This document shows, piece after piece, positions 22,804 to 35,151 of a stretch of DNA of 64,000 bases (positions are counted from its first letter, which is position 1; every line of letters begins with the position of its first letter). The stretch is from Bimuria novae-zelandiae CBS 107.79 (lineage: Eukaryota; Ascomycota; Dothideomycetes; Pleosporales; Didymosphaeriaceae), in assembly GCA_010015655.1 (NCBI GenBank), contig ML976749.1, positions 124,001 to 188,000 on the forward strand, given 5' to 3'. A program made the position numbers and the translations under genes. The notes under the pieces were generated by a model, which was not told the DNA's origin, made no database searches, and worked only from the letters and a program-made list of their open reading frames with translations.

Positions 22804-24712
22804 ATTGCAAGAGCCTTGAGCGAGACTTTGAGGAGTAGATAGGAGGTACAGTCGTAATTGGTATCAAGATAGCGGCAGTTTTAGGGCGGCGTTAAGTAGA
22901 GGAGCTCCGTAGCTGAACGAGTGGCAGAGAGTCTTCGGAGAGAGAGGGGTCATTATACTACAGTTGGTGGTACGGTGGAAAGCACAAAAGCTCAAATATC
23001 ACGAGGTCATGCCTGACCCATGGGCACGAATCAACTTTGCAAACGGCAAAGGCTAAGTGAGAGTGGGCATGTTCCCATAATAGGACTCAACCGGATCAAC
23101 CGAGAAGATTATCATACACTTTTCTTAACGCAATGATGAGAATGAAAAGCTCTCGTATCAACTGCTTAAGTTGTAGACAGCAGAGCGGTATCACACGGTG
23201 CTGTGGAGTGCGAGTTCAACCAGGTGCGCTTTGGCAACCTTGACGCAAGTATTTTAAACTAAATCATCCTTTTATGCCTGGAATGTTAATATACTGCAGC
23301 AGTTGATAACTAGATAACTTACTCATTGTCGAAGTTCCGGCTTTTCTTTTCATCATTTTCGGGCCGTTCCTGAGTTTGACGAGTTTGTTCATGGCCTTGT
23401 GGGGAGCATGGGGACGGAGCACAGGCCTGAATTTCAGCGGTGTAAAAAGCTATCGAGATCGCCGTGGTATAACCGCTCCTCTTTCAAAGCTCAGCGCGCC
23501 AATTGAAACAAAATATACGGTTTGCTGGCATAGCAAATAGTCTGAGATCCCCTTTGTATCTGAAAGTTATATTTCTAGGCGTCTTAAGTATTAAGTGCAT
23601 GGATGGGTTGACTGCGCTTCGAAAATTGCTGCGAGTGCCGGTTCATGTGTAGCCGCATCAAAGAACGTGCGACTAAGAACCCTAATATAACTGGAGGCAA
23701 AGCTTTGTGACCCTCTCCCTGCCTTCGGTACACCAAGTATGATGTTGGGACGCGACTTCTGTGGTCGGTACACGGTACACGGTACACCTATCGTGAACCC
23801 TGATCGGAAGCTACGACCACCGCCCTCTGAACTCTCCATCTCACTTCACACTTCTGTCGTCTTCATCGGCCTCCTCCGGCCGTTCGCTTACCGTGGCCAA
23901 ACTAACATGTCGCGCAGGTGTTTGCAGCTCGCATGGGATGCGAACCGCCCGCGTAATCCTTCCTAATCAGGAAACCATTAACCCGCATCGAGCGCGCGCC
24001 CAAGGCAGACATATAAAACGCGCTGGGCTGAGAGATTTTCGCGGCGCGATGTCAGATGGTGAGGCTGCTAAACAGATTGGCCTAGATGTGACGAATCGCA
24101 GCACGCGTTGCCATGGCCACAAAGCAGGCAAACAAGGGGCTGGTTGGAACGCTGGGGGTTGGATGGTATAAAGGAAACAGACGGCCTCTTGCGGCGCTGA
24201 CTTTTCGCACACAGTTCAGATCACGATTTGCCGGTCTCCGACTAGCTTTTGGTCTCGAAGCATGCGTTCATTGGTACATCTGCCATTCAATTACAACCGG
24301 AGAAGCGCTCGAACATCCAATCTAATACAGCAGCCATAATCCAATATATGCAGTACCTCTGGGAACCCATAAACACGCTCTCAATTTTTCATCCAGAACG
24401 CCGAAGATCCCAAAACACTTTCATTAATGGAAGAAACGTAACGCATTGCCACCAACAGCATGGGGGCAGCGCGGCGTGGAAACATAAGGGGTATTGCGTA
24501 AAGGTGACGGATCACACAAAAAGGAGAAGAGAAGAAAATCCAACAGGTTAACAATGAAGTGGAAGACGGGTGCGGAACTGGAGTCGAAATTTCAGGAACC
24601 GGCCGGCATGGCATGTCTGCGACGTCAATGTCCGAATGTGGTTCACCGGTCGGGAGGGCAGCGACATGTACCACCCGCACTGTCTCGGTGACACGCCAGG
24701 ACGGACGCGACT
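22804..24712. other. Intergenic, 1.9 kb, no supported gene
   Basis: The part next to 22804 is the promoter of the small membrane protein gene on the minus strand, and the part next to 24712 is the 3' side of the C2H2 gene. Between them only short overlapping frames were seen. A short direct repeat of GGTACAC occurs around 23766-23787. Nothing else stands out. Confidence 0.5.
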
Positions 24713-25717
24713 TTATCTACGAGCCGACGTCCGTCTCGTGCCAACATGCTGCGTTCGTTGTCTCCGCACATCCCTCTCTCGACGACTGTTCGTAACAGTG
24801 AAGTTGGATGGCGGCCTCTCCAAGTTGTGGTTTCCTCCTTTCAGTTCCTTCAAGTCCTGATCGTCTATCAATCTCTTACACCAAAGATGTTGGAAGAGGC
24901 CGAAGTCGGGTCGGCTCGTTTTCAAGGTCTCGCCCCGCTCCACGTGTTCGGAGGCGATGTGATCCATTCTGACGTTCCACGCCGTTCTTCCATCGTTGTC
25001 CTGGTATTCGAAGTCGCATAACGGGCATCGTACAAAAGCTGGTGGCTCCTCGGTATGGAAGTGGCTCAAGCAATGCTCCTTCCACTCCTCCTTTTCATGG
25101 AAGACGTTTGAGCAACTCAAGAACCAGAAAGCGCACTCGTACATGGGGCTCCGACATTGGGTCAACGGCCGCTCGAGCACGCCGTTGTTCTCCTCAAGCA
25201 GCGGCACGCCCGAGAACTGACTAGCCAGGCCGGTGCTGATCGAAGTTTCGGTCGGTGTGGCATCGGAGTAGTGGTAGAGCGAGGGCGGGTGGGCCGAGGC
25301 ATTTGAAGCGTAGTGGACGCAGGTGGGTGCCATTGACGAAGCGTTGCTGCGAGCAGAGCGCGGATGCGAGCACGGTGGGCTGGAAGTGAACGAAGGCCCC
25401 GGGCCTTCAGAAAATGAAGCGAGGTTCACCAGGCGTGCGTGAATATCCTCGTGGGAGGACTGAAGCCATTCACCGAGCGGGCTCCGTGTGATTGACTCCT
25501 CGAGGATGTCCACCAACGACACGTTGGCGGGGTGCGGCGATGGCGACGGCACTGGTGTGGCTCAAGCGTTAGCCTCAGGCTCACGTACATGGAGCTCTCC
25601 CAGGCGTACTGCAGCCGTACTATAGGCAACCATCGTAGGCGAATCAGGACCAAGGTACTTACTGTTGTGCATCGCCATGTCTTCGTGCGAAGACGAGCGA
25701 CGTCGAGCGGATGTCAT
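24713..25717 (-). CDS. C2H2-like zinc-finger protein, 297 aa
   Basis: Two minus-strand exons, 25717-25663 and 25551-24713, are joined in phase across a 111-bp intron (GTAAGT donor, CAG acceptor). The start gives MTSARRRSSSHEDM; another in-frame ATG at 25825 would add 36 residues. The first half is serine- and proline-rich and probably disordered. The second half holds two zinc-binding segments. One is CAFWFLSC followed by HEKEEWKEHCLSHFH. The other is a more canonical CPLCDFEY with MDHIASEH. An Arg/Lys-rich tail with nuclear-localisation character (RRERDVRRQR) ends the protein. A nuclear, nucleic-acid-binding or regulatory role is likely. This fungal family is common but mostly uncharacterised. 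Confidence 0.75.
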
Positions 25718-27762
25718 TGTCAGGATGATGTTAGCGCCCGATAATCGAATTAGGTCTCGTTTCGTTTCGAAACCTCCTTCACGCACCCATTCGAGGCGAC
25801 GCCGATTCTTTATGTCGACCGCCAACAGTGCCTATCAACACGGTGTAGTGCGACTCTGCGCGAGCTCCGCTTGTCATTTGGGAGAGGTCGACCCACCACG
25901 ACTGATATTGGCGCTAAATGACACCGACTTTGGAGCAGAGCGGGAGGAAACCCACCTCCACATACCCCAGAACTCCATCATCGTTCCCGCGTGTGGATGC
26001 TGTTGTTCGGCTTCACCGACTGTTTCGCGTGACGATTGGTCGTACGCGCTCAGACTTCCGTGATGCGGGGGTTCTCGCGGCAGCCAAGTCATCTATGCGA
26101 CCCCTCTCCGGGGCTGCCGACCGCTTCTTCCACGCAATACTTCAGTAGATTTGTATGGCGGGCAATCGGTGTGCAACTTCCCGCTGTTGGGGTCGCGAAA
26201 CACCTCATAGCGCATCTAGTGCTCTGATGTCGTCAATCACCACGACGGATAACACGCGTGCCGTGTAGCGGTGGACTGTGAACACATGTTGGGCGCGAGA
26301 GATGCTTCATATCATCTACTGGGGAATTACGATAACCATACAGGGCCTTTTGGTTAACCAGCGCCAGTAATCTGTCGCTTGTTTCCCTTTGTACTCTACC
26401 GGAGAGACTGATCCCCAACTCTCCGATATTTGGCAACCGACAGCAGCCGGCAATCTTTACTCTCCGCCCACATTGCATCATATGGAATTGCCGCGAACCG
26501 CGCTAGGCTCTTGGGCCTTGGACAATTCATTCCCTTTGGGAGAGTGGCATTAAGTCTCACAGCTTGCCCTACAACAGCAGACGCCTGCGAAGAGCTCAAC
26601 TGGTCAGGTTAGACACTGTCTCAAGCGACGTGATTCTCCTATGACTCCGTCTGGGTCTTGCCTTTGTAAGAGCGTACATAATGACCCATTCAAGCTGATA
26701 TCTCCTTCCGTCCTCCAACCGCAGATCTGGTTGACAGTGCTCGACTTCACCTGTACAACACGCGCTAACCTTCACCCCTGCATCATCAAAATGACCTGGT
26801 TCGAAGTCAGACACGACTCTAAGCACAGACTCTTCTTGGTTAAACACAAGGGTCAGATGCCCCCTAACGTACCTACCTTGCAAACAACACAAACGGGTAG
26901 GTTCAAGATCTCCGAGTCCAGCGAGGATAGAGACAAGAATGCAGCTCCAGTTTCTAGTATGCAGTCTAGACATTTGAGAGACAGTGCCTCGAAGAAATCG
27001 CCTGATGAACATCGCCAATCGCAGCAGGGACCTTCCGACGCAGAGAATGAGCGGCAACGCAGAACCATGTCTTCGGGCATTTTTGAGAACGATCATAGGA
27101 GGAGTGAGATGGAGAGATTACAGGAAGAAAGGGTTTGATGAGATGGCTGGCGATGTGTAGGTAGTTGCAGGTTGCTATAGTGGATATCATTCGTGACACG
27201 ACGTGTGTTCTGGATCACTTGATATCATACTCCTCTATAAACGGTTTGTCAGTATTTGGTAGCGTTCTCGTGTATCAGCACACCTCACAAATATAAGAAC
27301 CCTAGCTTAGAAACCCGAAACCCGTCTTTACGTGTTGAAGACGAGGCATTTGGTCTTAAACTATTCATTGCAGCTAGCACCTGCGCACCTAGATATACCA
27401 CGCAGACACTTGAATCTTCCTCACTCGTACAAACATGCCAAACCGACATAAATAGAGCTCGAGAAAATAGCATGTAAACGGTCTAAGACAAGACTGCATG
27501 GACAAAAGTACATGTACGGTATATGCGATGCAATTTTCCGTGTTCCGTCTCAACGCACCACGCCCTAAAATCTATGACGCCTCAGCCCCACCATTCCCCT
27601 CTACCCCACCAGGCCCACTGTCACATTCCAACCACATCTGTCTAGACCGATAAATCATTGCCGCCTTTTCTTCGCAGCTCAGCTTTTTTTCAATGTGATT
27701 ATATAACATATTTTAGAGAAAAAAGTCATCAGTTGCTGAAAATGAGCTCGATCTCGTTGGAT
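25718..27762. other. Intergenic, 2 kb, one doubtful ORF
   Basis: It contains the promoter of the C2H2 gene and the region upstream of the tRNA. A 165-codon frame at 26641-27138 (+), with a hydrophilic, charged second half, overlaps an equally long minus-strand frame (26596-27096). Neither has a domain, an intron pattern or a clear leader, so I leave both uncalled. The rest shows only short chance frames. Confidence 0.45.
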
Positions 27763-27835
27763 GCCCGGCTGGCACAATGGTTAGCGCGTGGGACTTTTAA
27801 TCCCAAGGCTGTGGGTTCGAGTCCCACGTCGGGCG
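27763..27835 (+). tRNA. tRNA-Lys (anticodon UUU)
   Basis: A 73-nt cloverleaf without intron. The acceptor stem pairs GCCCGGC (27763-27769) with GTCGGGC (27828-27834), with one G-U pair. The anticodon stem TGGGA/TCCCA encloses the loop CTTTTAA, giving anticodon TTT, which reads lysine codons AAA and AAG. The T arm GTGGG-TTCGAGT-CCCAC includes the internal B-box promoter sequence. It ends with discriminator G; CCA is added after transcription. Confidence 0.97.
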
Positions 27836-28165
27836 ACATTTGCTTTGCTCCCTTGTTGGAGTGAATTTTTTTGTCTATCTTCTATAAATAGAAGGGGAGG
27901 CAGGGTGCTCTAAGCGTGCGTGCGTGCGTGCGTGAGGGGCGCTTGAACTGTGTAAGCAGCGAGGCGAGGGAAACCGTGGACAGCGGAGTTTCACGATTAT
28001 CACTTTTTGAACATTGGGAGAGGGGGAGATAAGGCGCAAGCTAAAAGCGGCGATGGCAGCGGCGATGACAGCGTAATCTCAACAGGTTGAACACTTGTAT
28101 AGATTTGGTAAATCTGGTTACTTACATTTTACCCAAACACCACGCTCAACATCACACCTCTATCC
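27836..28165. other. Spacer with short tandem repeat
   Basis: It separates the tRNA from the 3' end of the hexokinase-family gene on the minus strand. A run of T residues soon after the tRNA (from about 27865) may act as the RNA polymerase III terminator. Five tandem copies of GCGT lie at 27914-27933. No gene seen. Confidence 0.5.
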
Positions 28166-30184
28166 CTACTCTGTATCCACACTCACTCTGCCCGCGACTA
28201 GCGCAATCAGCGCTGCACCAACGCCCGATCCGTCCTTGGCAATGCCGATCCGGATGCGCTTCTCGCCCTTCTCACCAATGCCCTCTATCTCGCGCAGCGC
28301 TTCGCGAATGTGGTCTTCAAAGCTGGGGTAGAATTCTACGAGCGAGCCATCCACACCCACGTCAATGACATCGTCTTCGGCAAGGTCCGCGTCGCCGCGA
28401 GGAGGATCAATGCCTGACTTGTTCTCGGTCGTCGCTGTGCCGGGAGCGTCTAGCCTACCAGTATTGATGACAATACCTGCAATGGCAACAGCTGCGAGGC
28501 GCGCTGCACGACGTCCAATAGCCGCCGCGATGGCCCTGACGGCCTCTGCATCCTCTGCGCTTACGGCCGTGATGCCGTAGTCTTTATCTAGTGTCTGCCT
28601 GACCATCCTATAGCCAGGACTGTTGTCTCCGGCACATATACTAAGGAAGCTGGTGTCAATACCCCATTGCTTCCATATCGGCGACGAATCGTGGATCTGG
28701 GTGGTGCTGTGGATGTCGTTCTGTGCCGAGTTCTCGTCGCGGAACAGCGGGAACGTGGGGTCTTTGAGGAGGCCGACGATGGCCAGACGGAGGATCTCGC
28801 CCAAGAACATGCCCGATACACGCTTCTCGAACATTTGTATGCCAGGGTTTACCGACTTCTCATCGAGCTCGATGTCGTAGGGCGTGTTGGGCAGCGTCCG
28901 GAGCGAGTTATCGAACGAACCCCACTCGGTGTTGACGATCATCTCGCCGGTCGATTTATCATAGTCGCCCGAGTCCTTGCTCTGCGTGAGCTTCGTGACC
29001 TTGTCGAGCTTCTCGACGTATGCGCCGTTGGTGCCAGTGCCGAAGATAGCTCCTAACAGCGTGCCGGTCTTGCCAGGCGAAGTGTACGAGCGGGCCATGA
29101 GGGTGCCGACCGTGTCGTTAACCAAGGCGGCTACGCGGACGGGGAGGCCTAGCGCGTCGATTTCGGTCTGGAGCAGGGCGCAAACGTCTTTGCCTACAGC
29201 GTCAGCAATATCGAAGCCCTTGGTCCAGCGCATGAGCAAGCCCTTGTTGATGCCAATCTGGTTCACCGGGAAGGAGAAGGTGAAGCCGAGGTTGAAGATC
29301 TCTTGCTCCTTCGTAGCTCCTCCCGTGTCTCTGCGCCTGATGTGCCCGTAGTAGTGGTCCTCATGGTGCGTCTTCAAGAAATTCTCGATCTGCTTCGCCA
29401 GGAACGAGAAGAGCTCCTTGGACGTCTTCGCGACCATGAGCTCCTTGGGTATGGCGACCTTGCTCTGGGTGAGCGAGAAGGTGGTGTTGCCGTGCAATTG
29501 GATGGAGCACACACGGAAATTCGTGCCGCCCAGGTCGACGGCCATATAGAGGCCCTGTCGCGCATCAGCTGTGCCATTGTGGGTGTGCAGTGTTGTGGTG
29601 TTGCGGTCGCACCTTCTCAGTTCCGTTGGGCACGGCAGTGACGTATGTGGGAATCTGGCTCAGCTCGGTGCCTTCCTTCCCCAGTCCCTCGTCTGTATAT
29701 CGTGAGTGCCTATTCTGGGGCTGGAGCATATCCTAGAGCACGTACCCATCTCCCGAATGAACTCATTGACGGCCTTGTTGACGGCATCAGGCCCGAAGTT
29801 GAACTCGTCGGCGACGCGCTTTGCCTGTTCTGCGAGGGCCATGCTGCGGGCTGTGTCCCTGTTAATTCGCTTGTTGAAGGTGCCGGTGCGCGCGACGGGG
29901 TGTAAAGGTCTCGGACAGACGGGCGGTTCTTTATACAGTGGGTGCTCGCGGAAGGAAATTGCTGGGTCCCAAGCGTCCTGGTTTGCAGTGAAGCGGAGGA
30001 GCTCGCGTGGAAGGCGGGGTGCGAGCAATTGGAAAACAAGCACTAGCACCACGACCAGGGCGCTGAGGAACACGCGGTGGTGGGTCGACGATGAAAAGCC
30101 TGCATGCCCCGCGACCAGCTTCTGACTACTTGGGCTCTTGTCACTGCGGGCTGCTGCGGTTGGAGGCGTCTCGGGTGCGCGCAT
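28166..30184 (-). CDS. Hexokinase-family sugar kinase with N-terminal membrane anchor
   Basis: Three minus-strand exons, 30184-29746, 29692-29613 and 29554-28166 (introns 53 and 58 bp), give 635 residues against about 490 for standard hexokinases. The excess is an N-terminal extension with a hydrophobic segment at about residues 37-55 (VFLSALVVVLVLVFQLLA). The hexokinase fold follows. It has YVTAVPNGTEKGLYMAVDLGG (phosphate 1), LGFTFSFP with LLMRWTKGF (sugar binding), catalytic Asp320 in LVNDTVGTL and FGTGTNGAYVEK. The last matches fungal glucokinases more than hexokinases, as does VNTEWGSFDN. Core residues appear intact, so activity is plausible. Fungi also have regulatory, catalytically dead members of this family. 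The anchor suggests the mitochondrial or ER surface. Confidence 0.88.
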
Positions 30185-31396
30185 GGGAGGAACTGTTCAC
30201 CAGAATCAATCAGACGTCAGGGCCCGATGCGGAAGGCGGGGTCGGGCTGCCGTTCGTGGTTGGATCACTGCCTTTATAGCTACCTAGGGTATGGAGGAGC
30301 TCTGTCGAGGGCGATGCTTCACATCAATCGCATTCTCGCGGGGACGAACTGGACACGGCGCTCTCGTGTCTCAGCCCCTCTGAAAGGGGACCACCTAGCG
30401 CTACAGGAAGGGCAATTGAAACGAGGTGGAACGCCTACTCCGAGGATAGAGCTCGAACACAACATCGCGAGCCGAGGACTCTTTCCCCGCACGTTCGCGT
30501 GTTACGTCGGCGGCTGACTTCCCCAGAAACTGGATCATCACTTGCATACGTACGCCAATGCGATGACTCTGTCCGCTTCCTGCAATCCTCCGTCACATCC
30601 CAGTTTTCCTACTCCACTATTCCATGGCTTGTTTCATAATTTGACCACGCGCGCACATCTGTGTTCTTATAGTCATGAGCAGACGAGGTCTCACCTCGAA
30701 TATGTCGCTTTAAACAACGTCAATGTTGTTGTCGGTACTCCTACTCCTTCCTCTTCATTTCTTTCATTGTCATATCTTCTTTGTTATGAAAGCGTCCATC
30801 TGCTTAAAAGTACCCTGGTCTCGCACAGTGAACAGTGCTAGAGTCCCTACACGCAACTTGACTCCTGGCTGATGTGAAGCACGGAGGCGCAGTAGCAACA
30901 CCAGCTTGCAATCCAGAATAAATCAGTGGAAAGGCCAAAGTCGCGGCTTGAGCCGAGATTACTGTTTCTAAAACCTTCCAAGGAGAAAAATATCGAGGGG
31001 TTGCTATAGCCACTAATGCGATCGATGGTGTTGCACAAATATGCGGGTCGAAAGGCCTAGCAGGCTTTCCATATTGTATTGATAGTCTGTATATGAGATC
31101 CACAACTTCGACATCCGGCAAGACCGGCAGTTCCCCGAACTCTACATGACTGTGAAGTACCAATCTGAGTAAAGCTTATGGACCAGGTCAGCATGCAAAT
31201 CACCGCGCCTAGGCTTGTCTCAACTATGGCTCTACATGGATGCAGAACACCAGCCAGGCGGTCCAAATTGGCTTCCCGCAGCCTCAATCAAAACTATGCG
31301 TCGGCCATGCGCAATAAAAGCTGGAGTCGCCCTCTTGGTAGCATCTACCTACGCCCCACCCTACTCCTCATCAGACACCACGTCGCGCACCTCACG
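30185..31396. other. Intergenic between divergent genes
   Basis: A 1.2-kb region holding the promoters of the hexokinase-family gene (minus) and the DUF1996 gene (plus). Pyrimidine-rich runs occur near 30560-30780. No gene or known element was recognised. Confidence 0.45.
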
Positions 31397-32805
31397 ATGC
31401 ATTGGATTTCGATCGTCGCCCTTGCGCTATTCGCGCCCTCACACGCCTTGATACGCTTCGGATGCTCCCAGCTCGTAGTCGACAGACTAGACCCTCTGGT
31501 AAATCCCGGGATGGAGCCCTCTCCGCATCTACACCAGATTATAGGAGGCAATTCGTTCAACACATCCATGTACCCAGAAGAACATGACCTGGCCAAGTTA
31601 TCGACATGCACGTCCTGCCAGCCCTCTGGTTCGTCCTCGGAACAAGAAGCTGCGTGTGTGAGTGCTAATGGTGTGCAGAGGACTTTAGTAACTACTGGAC
31701 CGCGTCGCTCTTCTTCCGAGCTCGTAACGGCACATACAAGCGAGTACCACAGAAAGGGAACGTTGGATTTGAAGGCCAACGAGGCGGTATGTCTGAACAA
31801 AGCAGGAAACCAGATAAGTAGGACTCTAATGCCAATAGGTATGACGGTATACTACATGCAAGCCTCGCTTGGGGTATGTTCTTTCCACCTGGTCCTCCAA
31901 AGTCCTCACTGACTGCAACTTGAAAACAGGACTACCAGCAAAAGGCAAAAGTCAAAGCCTTCCAGCCGGTTCGTACACCTATCAATGCTATCCGGTGAAG
32001 TTTAACCGCACCCAGGGATTCCGCATGCTCATCGGCAGCCCAACCGCCTCCACCAAGCCCGAAGCAGACAAATACCCCCAACTCACATACACCTGCCTGC
32101 AAGACATGAACACGCGGTATCCCGAGACGAAAGACTTTCCCTCCAAACCCTGTCCCGCTGGCATCATGGTGAACCTGCGCTTTCCCACGTAAGCCCCCCA
32201 CCCTCCACACACTCCACAGTTCGAAGGGAGACGGGAGAAAGCGAAGGTTGGAAAAGCTAATAGAAATAGATGCTGGAATGGCATCGACCTCGACAGCCCC
32301 GACCACATCAGTCACATGTCGTACCCCGCCTCCGGTACCTTCGACACCCAAGGTCCCTGCCCGGCTATGCACCCCGTCCGCGTAGCCCAGGTCATGTACG
32401 AAGTCATCTTTGAGACTAAAGCCTTTAACAAGAAAGCAGACTGGCCTGCTGACGGTAGTCAACCTTTTGTTTGGTCGTTCGGAGATAGGTAAGACCGCCT
32501 TGGAGCGCAAATTTGAAAAGGGTTGCTCATAGGGATAGGACGGGGTTTGGAAATCATGGGGATTACGTGTTTGGCTGGAAAGATGACTCGCTGCAGAAGA
32601 TTCTGGATGAGGAGTGCTATGTGCAGTGCAAGACGATGAAGACGCAGTCGGTGGAGGCGATGAATTCGTGCGAGGTGCCGAGGAAGGTCCATGAGGAGAT
32701 TGGGGATGATGAGTGTGAGTGGAGGTGGCTGTCGGGAGTGTGACATGTACTGACCTAATTTCAGGGCTTGAAGCGATCCCTGGACAGAAAATGCCCATGG
32801 CTTGA
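31397..32805 (+). CDS. Secreted DUF1996 domain protein, 340 aa
   Basis: Eight exons, 31397-31628, 31679-31786, 31839-31873, 31930-31968, 32016-32188, 32270-32488, 32539-32714 and 32765-32805, join in phase. A cleavable signal peptide, MHWISIVALALFAPSHA, is followed by the DUF1996 signature FGCSQLVVDRLDPLVNPG, then SPHLHQIIGGNSFN. Later blocks are WTASLFFRARNGTYKRVPQ, CWNGIDLDSPDHISHMSYP and FGNHGDYVFGWK. The HLHQ histidines and the conserved cysteines are kept. Introns of 47-81 bp are unusually many for so short a gene, and two use the uncommon donor GTTCGT (31629, 31969). The family is widespread in fungi as extracellular or wall-associated proteins with no proven activity. The product ends GQKMPMA. 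Confidence 0.85.
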
Positions 32806-33173
32806 ACGTAGCGTTAGTGGCAGGATACGAATCGGCGGATCTTTTCCTTTGGCATGTGGGTTCGGTGGATAAATCTTGTGCTTGGGTAGCTTTGACCTAT
32901 CATTTAGTGTTGTCGATATTCGAGGCCCAGCAAAGATGAAAATCCGTATATACGTGTTACACACGCGGTCTTCGTGGCGTTTCCAAGATCCAGAGAAGAG
33001 TTCAGTATTCAACCATCAAAAATCTATGTAGCACAGGCGAGCCGTACCAAATCAGTTCCAGTTCCGAACATACCTCCTTAACTCCACACTTCTTCTCCCT
33101 TAAACCCACAATGATATCTCTTCCCATTAGACATGCGCAATGTTTCAATGCACACATTGCACGCTGACGGTGT
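32806..33173. other. Intergenic between convergent genes
   Basis: Short region between the stop of the DUF1996 gene and the stop of the short-chain dehydrogenase on the other strand. It presumably contains both 3' ends. No frame of note. Confidence 0.45.
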
Positions 33174-34235
33174 CTATCGAGCATTGTTCTTTGGTGGCTC
33201 CGTGGCTGGACCCTCAGGTGTGATGTAGCACCTCGACATACCACCATCAACCACGAAATCCGTGCCATTGACGAAGCTGCTCTCATCGCTGGCAAGAAAG
33301 ACAACCGCTTGCGCCTGTTCGATGGCTTCACCGAAGCGGCCAGTTGGGAAATGGACCTCACGGCGGTGACGCTTCTCAGCGTCGTCGCCGAGCCAGTCCT
33401 GCAGCAGAGGAGTGCTGAACGAATTAGTACGTGATAAATCACCGGTTAGGCGTTCAACTTACTTCAGCGGTGCCGGGCACAAAGCATTGAACCGATAACC
33501 TTCCCTTGCATGACACATGGCCAACTCCCTCGTCAACGCCAACACGGCTCCCTTGCTCGCCGTGTATGCAAGCTGGGGCGTCGCGCTTCCAACCAACGCC
33601 ACTACACTCGCCGTGTTGATCACACTGCCCTTCTTCTTCCCGTGCTTCCTGAAGCTCAGAACAGCGTACTTGCTGCCGAACCACACGCCCTTGACATTGA
33701 TCGCCTGCGTAAGGTCCCAGATCTTCTCGGGCGTGTCGATGGCGTCGGCGTCGTCTGCGTGCATGATGCCGGCGTTATTGAAGATGACGTCGAGACCACC
33801 CCAGGAGTCGACGTGCTCGATCATGGCTTTGACGTCGGCTTCCTTGGAGACATCTGTGATTTTGGTGTCGAGCTTCTTGGCGTTGGGGACGACGGATTTG
33901 AGCTTTTCAATGGCCTTCTCCAGGGCTGGGCCGGAGATGTCGGAGAGGAGCACATTGGCGCCCTCACGAGCGAAGAGGATGCAAGTCTCCAGACCGATAC
34001 CTCTGTCAATCCGTTAGTCCTCGTGACCAGGTGATGCGTGGTGTGTGTAGCCAGAAACAATGAACAAATATGCCCTACAAGCCGGGAACCAGCAAGAGTG
34101 ATATACAAAATAAAGGAAGAGAAACGTCAAAGACCCAGATGTTCCATGCTCTTGGATGTTTGCTCGTAGAAGCACATGATGCACGTACCCAGCAGCTCCC
34201 GTGACGATGCAGTTCTTGCCTTCGAGGCGGCCCAT
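33174..34235 (-). CDS. Short-chain dehydrogenase/reductase, 275 aa
   Basis: A classical NAD(P)(H)-dependent oxidoreductase. Minus-strand exons 34235-34189, 34002-33463 and 33414-33174 (introns 186 and 48 bp) give 275 residues, a typical SDR length. The cofactor motif TGAAGGIG is at residues 12-19, and Asp37 in LLSDISG favours NAD(H) over NADP(H). NNAG is at 91-94. The catalytic set is Ser148 (NTASVV), Tyr162 and Lys166 in YTASK. The C terminus has FLASDESSFVNGTDFVVDGG, the usual closing block of this family. The substrate cannot be told from sequence. It is divergently arranged with the glutamine-synthetase-like gene starting at 35152. Confidence 0.92.
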
Positions 34236-35151
34236 GTTGAATGTGCTCGTGTTGGACTTTGAAGTTGGGTGATTGAAATGTGTTGATCTACGTGAGTGAC
34301 AGTCAGAGGGGCTAGAGAGACATTGGTAGTTCTGTGAAGCTCTTATAATAATGGAAATTGTGACTAATTTTAACGGAATGTGGCGGTCCCTTGGGTAGAG
34401 AGATTGGCAAGTGTGCCGACATGTGACCAACTTACCGATAGCTGGATGCACAGCACAGGCGTATCTGTGGCTGTTCGCACTAAGATGATGGTGTGCAGTC
34501 TGGAGGGACGTTGTTTGCACCTGGGCAGAGGGAGAGTCACGGGTAGTATCGGCGCCCAACAGTGATAGCGGGGCCGAAGTCGGCCAAGCGTCAGATAAGA
34601 ACACCCGGTGCAACGACAGTTCACCGCCATGGTTTGCCTTGAGATAGGTGATTTTCCGTTAGACGCGCTCTTTCACCATGTGTATACCTGGATTATGTGG
34701 TACTACCTGGAAATTGGTGTGGCGGTGTACGAGTATACGAAGCATGCTGCTGCCCCTCCAATGGCGGGGTAATGTTCGACGGATGGCTTCACACTGAGCG
34801 AATCAACGGGTCATGGTTCCTGCCTCATAGCCTGGAGAAAAGAAGACAACTACGAAGACGCTCATACATTGAATTATAAACACATGTATAATTGATTAGG
34901 ACATCAAAACTGTACAACTGTGATGAGAGCTCCACAGCAGTGCCGTTGCCCTGCAGTATCGATAAACTTCTCTTCCAGAAATAGTCGTCATTGGCCCGAG
35001 CTCCAGCCACACGACCTGCCCGTTTCCAAATGCCACCAGCCGGACCAAACCTGCTTTATATCTGTTATCGCCCGTCCGTTCGCTTTGTCGGCCTTATCTT
35101 TCTCTCTCTGTTTCTTCCTGGGCCCCAGTGAGAATCTTACTTGCCGCCGCA
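34236..35151. promoter_or_regulatory. Divergent promoter region, SDR and GS-like genes
   Basis: A 916-bp region between the two divergently transcribed starts. The last 60 bp before 35152 are pyrimidine-rich (TTTCTCTCTCTGTTTCTTCC), a common fungal leader feature. Short frames exist but none looks coding. No specific binding site was identified. Confidence 0.4.

Noticed and set aside
26596..27138. Two overlapping frames of about 165 codons on opposite strands
   Set aside because: Neither shows a domain, splice pattern or leader; each is likely the shadow of the other or chance.
31932..32798. 288-codon minus-strand frame
   Set aside because: Opposite the DUF1996 gene, whose spliced protein has clear family motifs; the minus frame has none.
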